Shown: positions 33,470-43,815 of the stretch, one piece after another | Layout of the letters: every line of letters starts with the position of its first letter | Position numbering within the stretch: the stretch's first letter is position 1 | Notes under the pieces: generated by a model | What the model saw: only the letters and a program-made list of their open reading frames with translations | What the model was told of the DNA's origin: nothing | Databases searched by the model: none | Assembly: GCA_015227615.1 (NCBI GenBank) | Contig: JAALGZ010000004.1 | Location: 1,736,001-1,800,000, forward strand | Length of the DNA: 64,000 nucleotides | Source: Labyrinthula sp. Ha | Taxonomy: Eukaryota; Sar; Bigyra; Labyrinthulida; Labyrinthulaceae | Reading direction: 5' to 3' | Made by a program: the position numbers and the translations under genes

Positions 33470-36400
33470 GTCTTCAGATTTTCTAATTTGGCTTCAAGGA
33501 AACTGTCTAAATTCCTTGTAGAATGTAAATGTCATCTTTGCTCACATAAAGCTTTGCTAACTTCCTTCATTTCAAGTTTTTCTGTATCTACCGAGGTTCA
33601 GGTTGCTAACAAGTATGTAAAAACGAGTAAGTGCCTGACTTTTTCAATACTTCAATTTTGTACATGTTCTTAGACCTCTTCTTGGTATGCTTTGTTGTTT
33701 TTGTTTTGAAGAGTCTTTATTTTCAGGATTTTTTTTTTGGATGGGAAGGGCCTGAAGAGTTGAGACATGATAACTTTCTCGTTTCTTCCTGTATCTCACC
33801 CAATGCCTTGAATTCTTCCCAGCATTTTTCTGTTTTCCCGAGAAATCTTGCCATTGGCTAATTTCTCGATTCTCGATTACAGTTTCTTGTTAGGTGTAAA
33901 ATCAAACCCTTTTACTTGTATTGTGATTTATAAAACATAAAAAAAAAAGAGTTGGGGATTCCTTGATTTTACGAGAAATGTACAATATATTACCAAATAA
34001 AAAATATATTCTGAACTACTAAAGTTACAAATTAATCCATTTTTAGAAATTTATACAAAGTATCAATAAGACAAAAGTTGCAGAAGAATAATGTGTTGAT
34101 AGATATAAAAGAAATGTTATATAGGATCAAAGTTTACATAATATTATTGTCTAGGGTTTATAACTAAGTTTAATAGATCATATTTTCTCTGGTAGCAAAA
34201 TAGAGGTTTGTTTGAGTATAACCTTGTATTACATAGTGGGATGAGTTCTAAGATAAAAACTTTCTTTAGAAGATATTATAGACTAAGAATACGGAGAAAT
34301 CAAGTTGAAAGAAAATACTGAGGTAGTCATAAAAGTTTTCCTAATTTAATGAACAATTTCTATCTAATATTTTCAGCAATCACAATAGAAGTAACTTTTT
34401 TAATTTTCCCTTGCTACAAACCATCAGTAAGTTTTCTCTTGCTACATGAGCCGTTCCCTCAATTCCTTCTTTGCCGCAGCATAGACTCATTCATAATTGC
34501 TATACCTTATATGACACTAGAGCAGTTTTATAATTTATCGATTTATTTGGGAATTTATGAGCATAAATATACAACATTAAAGCTTTAAACACATTAAACA
34601 CCGAAACTAGAACCCAGGAAATTTTTGAAAACTAATTGAAAACACACAACCAAGCACTGGTGGAGGTAGAGTGAGAACTCAGCTGAGAGTTAAAATGGGG
34701 AAAAATGAAGATTGCTTTCCTGCCGCTATGTAACCTTTCTTACTTGGATAATCATCTCCGAATAAATCAGCTTGGCTTCTTGGATTTAACAGAACGGACT
34801 TTGTCAAGCGTGAAAAATTCTCAGAGATTTAGCGGCTCCAAAATTGTGAGATTACCTAACCTGAACTTTTCAGCATAACTGGTTCCATACAGTATCATGA
34901 AAGTGTTTCCCCAGTAAGCTTATTTTACCGCAGTGACTGTACGTTTAGGCAGGATGCTCTCTTCATCAACGAAATAGCATTACAATTATTCAAAATATCG
35001 ACCAAGCAGCAAGAACGGCCTCCGGCAAGTAAATCTTCACATGGCATAGCTATTGTTCATTGAGCATTTACCGGTGCACGGTATAATTATGAGAAGGCTC
35101 ATGGTGAGAAATTTCACTCAATACTATATTTCGGTCGATTAAATTGTTACAACAGAATATGGGAACAAAAAAAGAGAATTCTCTACAGGAGCTGTGGAAA
35201 AAGTAATAACACGTAGAGTAGGAAATTACATACGAAGAACCATAAATGGGTGATGTGGAAAATAGGGACCACTAATCACCGTTTCAAGTCAAATTTTAAG
35301 AAGATAGTGGAGTTAAAGATTATAATAGAATAAAAACTCACTAGCCATAAATAATTCTAAGCCCGGGTGGGCTAAACTTTGGCTTCTGCTCTGAAAGAGC
35401 AAAGTAGTTGTATTAAATATTTGGGAAAGCATTCCAACCTTTAAACATACCATAGTTATAGGTACCTGTCTATCCAAGGAAGAGTCAATAATAGAATGTT
35501 AAGTTTTGTGATTTCAGGTGAGTATTATAAGTCACTTAGGATATAGAAACTCTTTGTCAGCTGCTTTAATCTGAGACTTTAACATTGACATTAAAAGTTA
35601 TTTTCTATCTCAAAGTAAATGTAGCAAGATTTAACTTGACATCATTAAGCGTCGAAAAACACATAATCGAGGATGAAGGTTTGTAAAGTTATGCAAACCA
35701 ATGGAATATTTCTTGACAGCCCTTCTGAAAAACGTTCCTTCGGTATCAGTCCGATTATTTTGGATAATTGAGCCTTATTCATTATTAAAAATTTTAGGAA
35801 ACTATAACTAAGTAGACGAGCTTGTCTTAAAACTAAATAAGTTTTGAGCGAGAAAGAAAAAGGTTGTCATGAAAAAATGGGAAATGTAACTAATTTAATA
35901 TTCGTGCAAGTTACTTGCAGCAAGGATTTTTCTAAACGAAACGTTTCTCTCCAGTTATTTAAAACTTGAATGGCTATAAATCCCCACAAATCAAAGTGAC
36001 ATAAAAATAAATTACAATAATGCTCGAGATTCCTTAAACCTTTAATGGCGTAGCAAAAAAACATGTGACTCACTTAGATTAGGTTCTAATTTTCCCTTCC
36101 TTGGACAATATGTACTTTAGCAAGGTTCCAGGGACCGCGTTGGGTAACTTAAGAGCTAAATATTTCCAGTAAAACAGAACAAGGGTTGTTGCTTAGTCTC
36201 CCCAAGTAATATTCACCAATTTGGCAGCCAGTGAAATTTTATCAGAAGCAAGAAAGGTTACCTTCTTTTCATACTACAAGTTCAAGTTATATTCTGGCAA
36301 TGGTTGTGCTTCTAGCTCTGTTTATTCACCTTTCATAAGATACCTTCAAAAAAAACATAACAAGGTCCAGAATCATAAAATCTTGCAGTATAGGTAATTT

Positions 36401-39388
36401 TCTAAGCTAGATTAGGTTAGAGGACAATGAAAACGATCTCAAGTTATACAGATATGTAACCTATGACATCAATAGAAACCTTTGGTACAGGAAATCAGAT
36501 TATATACTTCATGGCTTTGACAGTTTTCACAGTAGCTAGGTATTGATACAGTTGATGGGTTTAATTGCTTAAATGTTCCTTTGTATTTGAGGACTCTCAT
36601 TGCTCCAGAGGTTATATTAAATGTCTAATTCATATACTATTTTTTATGACGATTTCAATTATTCATGTGTTCAAGAAATTAGATGATTAGTTTAAGAACA
36701 CAAAGAAGAATTGTTAAGAGGAAGATGCTTGGAAGAGAGTGGAATAGAAGCCTGTCAAATCTACCTCTTATAGCAGGGGAACCCTTTAACGGTACCTTCT
36801 AGTAAGGAAAGTTGTTCAATATAGATTTTCTTTGTTTATTTGTATTAGTTCGAATCGCACACTTTACCATAGAAAATATTGGAGTAAAAGTTGCAGGATT
36901 CAAGGCTGGTTTTTTCATTCGGAAGACTACCTAACAACACAAATATCTCACAATCAAATCACGTTTCCTTTGCATTTACACACTATTATTTTGGAATTTT
37001 TTTGAAATTGATGTTATTTCCTTGGACTTTCAGAAACAACCGTTTATATTAGATTTTGCCACAATACTTGCATACTTTCTTCTGATACGCCACATTATCA
37101 CTTGGGCTATTGAATCTTATCCTGGGTTTAGAGTATAAAATACAGTTAAGCTTAACCATAAGATCTAAACCTAACGAAATAAATAATCCCTTATTGGCTA
37201 TTGTAGACTTCTTAAATGTTGTGAAGGTAGCTAAATCTTATTATATGGAAATAAAGTTTCCATGTATCGGAGACCTCTTTCAGATAAATTTGTTATTTAA
37301 GGAATACGAGTTAGCGTATCTAAGAGCTATAATCATAAAATACTTCCAAAATACTATCAGTATGTAATATGTATTTCTTCCTGAAGGTTATTTTTGTGGA
37401 GTCATAGTTGTATAGATTCTATCAAAAGGGTATATTAATTTGGTGATGCATTGCTTAAACCAAAGTAAACCTATAGATAAATACACTGCTATAGTAGTTA
37501 AGAATAGCCAAGACATGGGTAGTAATCTTGAATCTTTTGCGTCAAACCATACTTAGAAAACAGAAAACAACATTAAAAACTTAAAAATAAAACCAAAATA
37601 TTTGATTACATAGATTATTGTTGAAAAACCAAAAATATTATTGAAAACCTTAGCGTGGGATGAAGAAACTGACGTACGCGTCATAGCGCTCCTTGGTGAT
37701 AAAAGCATCAGTGAAGAAGAAAAGAACCAATGAATAAATCCAGGGTTTAAATCTGATTATTTTAGGAGGAGAATAAGATATATCGAATAAAATTAGCAAT
37801 AAACATGCTACAAATATAAATATATATAATCTGTATACTAGAATATTAGTTATAAGTAAATTTAAAACAATACAGGTTGTATGTTTGCAATCTGTCCTGA
37901 TCTAGGAGATAAATGTGTCTATCAAATTGTATTCACTCAAGTAAATTCAACTGCAGTGACCATATCCACGGTATTCAGTTGGATACTTTCAAGAGGGTGG
38001 GATTTGTAGAGCTTAGTCTACATCAAAACATTCTTCAGGCACCGTGAAGCTCCGCAGAATTTCAAACCTAGAGGATTCAACATCAAAGTTGATAAGATAG
38101 TAGATACCATCATAACTTTAAAGAATACTGAAAGTGAAGCAGAATTTGTATTATGATTTAGGTACAGATGAGTCAGTAGTGGATATTGGTGAAGAAGAAA
38201 CTACAGGTTTGCAACTCTTGGTATTCTCTTTCTAGATAGGAGATAAATCTGCTATGCTTTTGGGTACCACGTACAAATTTTTATAGGACAAACTGAGTTT
38301 ATATAGTTTCTTAGTTTGTTCTCCTGCGTTATATCTAAAATGGACATGTTAAATCTCTCAATGGAAATCCAACCCTCCATAAATCCACATGACATACAAT
38401 CCCATCATCTCCAGGACTGATAGAAATTAAAGAGGCAGATAATTGATAGCTTTCAATAATCTGCTTTAAGCTATAAGGACCCGACTGTCTATAATGTAAG
38501 GATAATGTCTGGTGGCATTTAGAATAACATAGGGTTTCATTGACGTTTGGTTCCAAGTCTTAAGCCAACTCAAAATAAAAGAAATATATGTATCAGCAAT
38601 GAGTGAGTAATAACCTGGGTATTGCTAAAAAAAGCTGAAAATATATTCAGAAAATGATTTCTAAGAAGGACGTTATAAATATGTTGGTTAACATTTTTTT
38701 CTTTCGAGTAATTTGAGCAATATTGCATATCAGATGGTATATGTTTCGACGTTTTCTAACACACTTAAAATTTAATATTTTATGCGATAGTTAAATATTA
38801 CTGATCTTGATGATGTTTTCCTGACCATAATTTGACCGATTACTTATACTATAAGCAATTTCATACTTTAGACAAGTTCTATCGGAAACAATAGTAGAAT
38901 TCTAGCCGAAAAATTTTGTAAAGAAATATCCACAGCATTAAAATATAATTTTTAATTTTAAAATATGGCAGTCAAATTTTCCTGAATATTATAATAAATT
39001 TCTCCCCGTCATTTTTCCCAACAGGAAGGGATTTGTGCAACCCCTATAGTGAGAAAAGAAAGCGCTAATTCATCAGAAATTACGATTTAATTCTTTACAT
39101 AGCATCTCAAATTTTATTGAAAACTAATTATTAATATAACCAACCTGGATCAAACTAAGCATAGTGCAACATCAACTAATCATGCCTAAGAAAAGCTGTT
39201 GCATCTTAATGACAATATCAGAGCAAGAATAATATTCTGCTAATTTACCTTGTTAAAATTTAATACCCATGTTTATAATTAAAATATATTAATTATTTCT
39301 ATTTAATTTGAGAACCCACTTTTCTAATTGTTTTATTTACTCTAGTAACAAAACTTTCCAAAGTGTTTTTTTAAACTATTTTTGGATT

Positions 39389-39400
39389 GCCCAAAATTTA
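39389..39400 (+). repeat. LINE target-site duplication, 3' side
   Basis: GCCCAAAATTTA, identical to 43675-43686. Confidence 0.7.
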
Positions 39401-39490
39401 GTTTTTTCTCTGCTCACCCAAACTATCAAGAGGGTTAAGGTTAAGGTTTTAAGGGAGTTATTTGGGCCTACTGGCCTAACCCTATGGCGG

Positions 39491-39590
39491 GGATCTAACT
39501 ACCAATAAGAGCTACGTACTATTATACTACTTTGTTATTCTATTATGTTCCATTATGTTTCCTCAATCTTATTGGTAGTTGACAGGATCC
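39491..39590. repeat. Hairpin or short inverted repeat in the LINE 3' UTR
   Basis: AACTACCAATAAGA (39497-39510) pairs perfectly with TCTTATTGGTAGTT (39567-39580). A GGATC/GATCC extension on the outer side is offset by a few bases. The loop is about 56 nt. Position near the element's 3' end fits a reverse-transcriptase recognition structure. A tiny nested MITE is the alternative. Confidence 0.6.
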
Positions 39591-40145
39591 TTCGAAGCTG
39601 GTTGGTCAAACTATCATCTCATGATCATTTCCATTATTTCCCAAAATCCTAACTTTTCTGATACAATCCACAATCAAATTAACAAAACACAAATCATGCA
39701 AAAAGTAAAGATAATCTCACGGGTGTCCAGATCACGTTGCCAGCTGCTTTTTCACTGAAGATTTGTTATGATATGGCTTTCTACTATGTTCCTGTTCAAG
39801 ATTTTCACGGCTTTGTTCATTTTTATCTGGGTTCTGCATTTTGGATGGTCTGTTTCTATGTTATGTTGGTTTTTGGACGATCCTATATATGTTTCAAGCT
39901 GTTTGAAGATAATTGGAGGTGTTATGAGCTCGGGAGGCTGAAGGGGAATATAGATGGTGAGGTTTCCTGTTGTTTTTGGGGTGTTTTCTTGATTTTTCGA
40001 AGATTTTGCTTCTTGCAGTTGAAGTTGTCGATGGTCTTAGTGAGTGCTGGGGGGCCTCCTTTGAGCTGACTTATGCTGCTTTCGTGTTATTTTATAGGTT
40101 GACTGTTCGTTGTTGTTATTCCAGGTGAACGATGTTGATATTTTG

Positions 40146-43100
40146 TCAGGATGGAAGAATTTCGTTTATTTGCTCCAGCAGCTGAATATAGTCCATTGGG
40201 TTCATTCCTCTTCCTCCAGCTGTTATTCTCGACGTTTCTCTTAGTGCTTTAGGTGATATTCTGGTTGCTGCGTTTTCTGAGGGTTGATTGTGGATGTTGT
40301 ATCTTGGTCGAAGGATGGGTGTTGTTGGTCTTCTGCTCGTGTCCATGTTCCTGTTCATATCCAAGTCCAAGTCTGCGTTCCTGTTCAAGTCCAAGTCCGT
40401 GTTCCTGTTCGTGTCCAAGTTCCTGTTCAAGTGCTGGTTCCTGTTCAAGTGTTCTTCTGGTTCTTGGCTTCTTGTGCAGTTTGAAGGTTGGTTCTCATTT
40501 TCAGGGTGGTGGGTAAAGTGGGATGGTGGTGGGTCCTCAGGCGGCACTGGTTCTTCTCCTAGTAACGCAAGCGCTTCATAGTAGTATATAGGTTTTGCTG
40601 TTGGTGGTGGTGATGGGTTTTGAAGTTGGTATTCTCTCAGAGCTGTCAGTTCTTTATCGACAATATCTCTTGCTGTGGATTTATGGGTTTCCTGACGTTC
40701 TTTTACTATATTGGTGAGGTCCAAGTCATCCTCTTCTAGTTGAAAGTCAAAGCTATCAATCCTGTCTATGGTTCTCTTCAGCCTTCTTGATATCTTTGTT
40801 AAGGCTTTTGTTATCTTCACGTTGGATGGCCAGTTCTCTACATTGTATATGGCTGGAGCTATTACTAGTGCTCTTGCCAGATTGATTCTTGTTTTCTTTT
40901 GGATGTTTGAGGAAGATAATATGTCTCTGAACCTGTTGATATGACTGTGTGCTTCATTTAACTTCTTGGAAATAGCATCAGCATTAATACCTTGTGGGTC
41001 AAAGATAGCTCCAAGATATTTGTACTTTGTCACGGCTTCAATTGTTTCTGCTGCTACTTCAACGTTGCTTGTTTTAGGTTGGATTTTGTCGTGTATGATC
41101 GTTCTACTGTCAGTAACAGCTAAAGTCCCAGCTCTGCTTCTGTTGCGTGTTCCATCACAAAACCTCGAGCTTTTGTGACACCTTAGTGACGTTTCTGCGT
41201 GAAAGTATCTATCGCAACGTTCGCAGTGAAAGTTGGTCAATATTCTATTTATATCTACGTCTGGGATTTTATCAACCAAACTGTAGCCTTCGTTTGTGAG
41301 CATAACTTTTGTCTTGCTAACATTAATTTTTAGGCCTGTGAGTTGTTGAAGGTTTTGCAGTTGCGTTACAAAGCTGATTATTTCTTCGTCGTTCCTTGTT
41401 AGTATTACTAAGTCGTCTGCAAAAGCAAAGTATCTGAAGGTTTGGTTGTGTAAGCTGGTTCCTTGTAAGGTATTATTTTTTATTCTCTTCATTATAGAAT
41501 CAAGACAGAGGATAAAGATGCTTGGAGACAAACTATCTCCTTGAAGCACACCTTTTTTTATGTTTACTAAACTACTTTTTTCTCCGCTGTCTGAAACGAA
41601 AACTTTGGTCTTGTCGTAAAGGATGGTGATAAGTTTGATGAGCTTTTTTGGTACATGATGTTCTTCTAGAGCTAGCTTCATGAATTTATGCGAAATACTA
41701 TCAAAAGCTTTCGCAAAGTCTATGAAAAGAATTCGAAGATATATTTTCTGTTTCAGAGTTTCCTTTATGATTGTATCAAGTGCTTCAATTTTCTGTATCG
41801 TTGAGCGGTTGTTTCTGAATCCTGCTTGGTAATCTGGGAGTTTATTTAGTATTGGTGCTATTCTGTTGTTGATGATTTTTGTGAGGAGTTTGAAGTGGGT
41901 GTTCAATAGTGAGATTGGTCTATAATTGGAGGGATCATTTTTACTTCCTTTCTGCTTGTATAGATACACTACTTTGCCTCTGCAGATTTTCCTCATCTTT
42001 TTAGACTTGAACGCATCTAGCCTAAAGAAAGATTGGATTTCTCTAACAGCATGACTTTGAACTATTTCAACGTGTTTTAGGACTTCGTTTCTTATGTTAT
42101 CTGGTCCTGGAGCTTTGTTATTTTTTAGGGTTTTGATGCATTCTTTGATCTCTTCTGCCTTTGGAGGATGTATGTTTATGCTGTTCGAAGGAGCCGGTGC
42201 AAGTATGGGAGTTTGGTAATGTCGTATTTGGTTTTCCGTTAACAAGTTCGTTGGAAGTGGTAGGTTTTGTTGTTTCTCTAAATATTCTTTTAGTATCTGG
42301 ATACGACCTGCGGTTCCTACTGACCTTCCAGCTGTATTTTTGGTTATTTTACCGAACTGCTTGCGAACCGGCTTTACCTTCTTTATCAGTTGGTACCCAG
42401 TTCTCGTATTGTTGCTTTGAAATGCAGTTTCTATTTCAAACGCTATTCTCTCCAACCAGTTGCTGTAGTCTTCCTTAGCTGATGTTTTTACTTCGTTTGT
42501 AATTCTTTTCTTCTCCTCAGAATTCAGGTTGTTCCAGTTGGCTCGTTTGTACCGCATCAAAGAAATGGTTTGTTCCGAGTTTTGGTGTTCAGGAAGGTTG
42601 TACTTGACTTCTGGGAGATGTTTCTTCATGATGGATGGGATTGAGTGGGTTAGTGTAAGGTAGGTGTCTGTGAATGCGTCGTTTAGTTCAAGTACCTCTT
42701 TGAGTTCGCTGTTTATCTTTTGCTGTAGCGCTGCGTTGGACCTTAGTGTACTGTAGTCAAGCTGAGATGTGGTTCTCTTCCCCGGTGTATGTTTCGGATG
42801 TATGTTCACTCTTACTGTAAGAGCAAGATGGTCAAAGTTTTTCTTCATCCACAGGTTGTATGCTATGGTTGAGGATATTTTGAAGCCAGTTATTGCAGGT
42901 ACATGGTTCGTGATTACATAGTCAATTTCGGATGGCCCCCCACTATTTGACCTTGGCATGAATGTAGCATGTTTCCTAGATCCTTTTTTGCCTGTAACAG
43001 CTAAATGGTTACAGATTGTTAGCTCTTTTTCTTTCAAGAACTCAACCAAGAGTTTACCATTAGTATTCGTACGATGAGAGAGTCCTAGTTTACCTTCTAC

Positions 43101-43643
43101 ATTTAATTCCTTTCTTGAGACTTGAGCATTGAAATCACTACAAATGAGAACCAACCTTCTCTTGTTAACTCCATTCAGCTTCGACTTGAGCTCCTTCAGG
43201 TACGTCTTGTACGTTTCTTGACCGTGATCGCAGTCTGGCGCGTAAGTGTTAACCAAGACAAGACTTCTTTTTCCACCTAGTTTGACAACCAGCTTCAGGA
43301 TCCTGTCGCTTCTTCCGTCTGTGTCCGTTACTTGACTAGCAAGCTCGTTACACAGGAAAGTCGCTACGCCCGCCGCTTTTTCAGGTGGTTTTGAGAAAAA
43401 CCACCTTCCTGAAGCCGAGCTAACGTTCACCATTCGCTGTAGGCGTTGCATTCCCTGCTTGTGCAGTTCCTGTAACATTAAAATTTCAGTTTCTTTGGTA
43501 AGTTGTTGTACGTAGCTGCACTTAAAGGCAGTTAGACCACCAACATTCACGCTCACCAACTTGGGAAAGCGCTTCAGTCGGCTCGCTACCCCTGGGACTT
43601 CTCTCGAAGGAGTAGACAGGTCGCTACTCTGAAAACATTGCAT
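40146..43643 (-). CDS. LINE ORF: APE endonuclease and reverse transcriptase, 1165 residues
   Basis: Residues 28-290 are an APE-type endonuclease with the expected metal and catalytic residues: E59 in LQEL, D170 and N172 in SDFN, D241 in EIDYV, and D271-H272 in FDHLAL. The reverse transcriptase spans about 500-785 with KNNKAPGPDNIRNEVLKH, NYRPISLL, QAGFR, FIDFAKAFDS (first Asp), GVLQGDSLSP and FAFADDLVIL (Asp pair 743-744). A C2HC finger (C807, C810, H823, C829) then precedes the YKYLGAIF thumb motif near 874. The C-terminal 150 residues are proline-, asparagine- and arginine-rich, with repeated LNRN/MNRN units. One ORF carries everything; I see no separate ORF1. All key catalytic residues are intact, so activity is plausible. 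Confidence 0.92.
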   Translation of the reverse strand: MQCFQSSDLSTPSREVPGVASRLKRFPKLVSVNVGGLTAFKCSYVQQLTKETEILMLQELHKQGMQRLQRMVNVSSASGRWFFSKPPEKAAGVATFLCNELASQVTDTDGRSDRILKLVVKLGGKRSLVLVNTYAPDCDHGQETYKTYLKELKSKLNGVNKRRLVLICSDFNAQVSRKELNVEGKLGLSHRTNTNGKLLVEFLKEKELTICNHLAVTGKKGSRKHATFMPRSNSGGPSEIDYVITNHVPAITGFKISSTIAYNLWMKKNFDHLALTVRVNIHPKHTPGKRTTSQLDYSTLRSNAALQQKINSELKEVLELNDAFTDTYLTLTHSIPSIMKKHLPEVKYNLPEHQNSEQTISLMRYKRANWNNLNSEEKKRITNEVKTSAKEDYSNWLERIAFEIETAFQSNNTRTGYQLIKKVKPVRKQFGKITKNTAGRSVGTAGRIQILKEYLEKQQNLPLPTNLLTENQIRHYQTPILAPAPSNSINIHPPKAEEIKECIKTLKNNKAPGPDNIRNEVLKHVEIVQSHAVREIQSFFRLDAFKSKKMRKICRGKVVYLYKQKGSKNDPSNYRPISLLNTHFKLLTKIINNRIAPILNKLPDYQAGFRNNRSTIQKIEALDTIIKETLKQKIYLRILFIDFAKAFDSISHKFMKLALEEHHVPKKLIKLITILYDKTKVFVSDSGEKSSLVNIKKGVLQGDSLSPSIFILCLDSIMKRIKNNTLQGTSLHNQTFRYFAFADDLVILTRNDEEIISFVTQLQNLQQLTGLKINVSKTKVMLTNEGYSLVDKIPDVDINRILTNFHCERCDRYFHAETSLRCHKSSRFCDGTRNRSRAGTLAVTDSRTIIHDKIQPKTSNVEVAAETIEAVTKYKYLGAIFDPQGINADAISKKLNEAHSHINRFRDILSSSNIQKKTRINLARALVIAPAIYNVENWPSNVKITKALTKISRRLKRTIDRIDSFDFQLEEDDLDLTNIVKERQETHKSTARDIVDKELTALREYQLQNPSPPPTAKPIYYYEALALLGEEPVPPEDPPPSHFTHHPENENQPSNCTRSQEPEEHLNRNQHLNRNLDTNRNTDLDLNRNADLDLDMNRNMDTSRRPTTPILRPRYNIHNQPSENAATRISPKALRETSRITAGGRGMNPMDYIQLLEQINEILPS
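40335..40455 (-). repeat. Degenerate tandem repeat in the LINE ORF 3' part
   Basis: Units around GTTCCTGTTC-AAGTCCAAG (plus strand) repeat about six times with spacing near 18-24 bp, always in multiples of three. They encode alternating LNRN, DLDLNRN and DMNRN blocks. Confidence 0.7.
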
Positions 43644-43674
43644 TTTTGCTTCGTCCTTGACGTTGTTTTCACAA

Positions 43675-43686
43675 GCCCAAAATTTA
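43675..43686 (+). repeat. LINE target-site duplication, 5' side
   Basis: GCCCAAAATTTA. It is followed directly by AAACTATCAAGA, a word that also occurs just inside the 3' end of the element at 39420-39431 except for its last base context. Confidence 0.7.
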
Positions 43687-43815
43687 AACTATCAAGAAAG
43701 AACAAAACAAACATGACCATTTCAGGCACTCTCTTACTCTGTTGAATTTTCTCGGAACTCGGAGGCAAATCAAAGTTCTTGAACATTAGCAAGAAATTCT
43801 CAACTTTAACCCCAA

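Larger units (their letters stand above)
32884..39388. other. Gene-free stretch with hairpins near 33.1-33.5 kb
   Basis: I see no gene. Short foldback structures cluster at 33075-33137 and 33356-33469. The remainder is A+T-rich with only short, unconvincing frames. A near-palindrome, TGACGTACGCGTCA, occurs near 37672. Confidence 0.5.
39401..43674 (-). mobile_element. Non-LTR retrotransposon (LINE), apparently full length
   Basis: A 12-bp direct repeat, GCCCAAAATTTA, at 39389-39400 and 43675-43686 brackets a 4274-bp element read on the minus strand. Its one long ORF is uninterrupted. The 5' leader is only about 31 nt. The 3' untranslated part (39401-40145) is about 745 bp. It contains a hairpin (39491-39590), a short tandem of CTTAAC (minus strand) near 39433-39448, and an A-rich end (GAGAAAAAAC on the minus strand) rather than a long poly(A). 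The intact ORF and clean target duplication suggest a young copy. I do not assign a clade: the RT has the FADD box and an APE endonuclease is present, which excludes R2-like groups. Confidence 0.82.

Noticed and set aside
36847-36860. AGTTCGAATCGC, a tRNA B-box-like word
   Set aside because: No A box at the right distance and no acceptor stem could be drawn.
37640-37720. Short protein-like frame (TLAWDEETDVRVIALL)
   Set aside because: Only about 30 codons between stops, no splice partners found. Too little to call an exon.
39431-39450. GGTTAAGGTTAAGG, resembling a telomere-like repeat
   Set aside because: Only two to three units at the LINE 3' end. Better explained as the short tandem 3' tail of the element.
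39737-40069. 110-codon plus-strand frame
   Set aside because: Lies antisense in the LINE 3' untranslated region. No domain.
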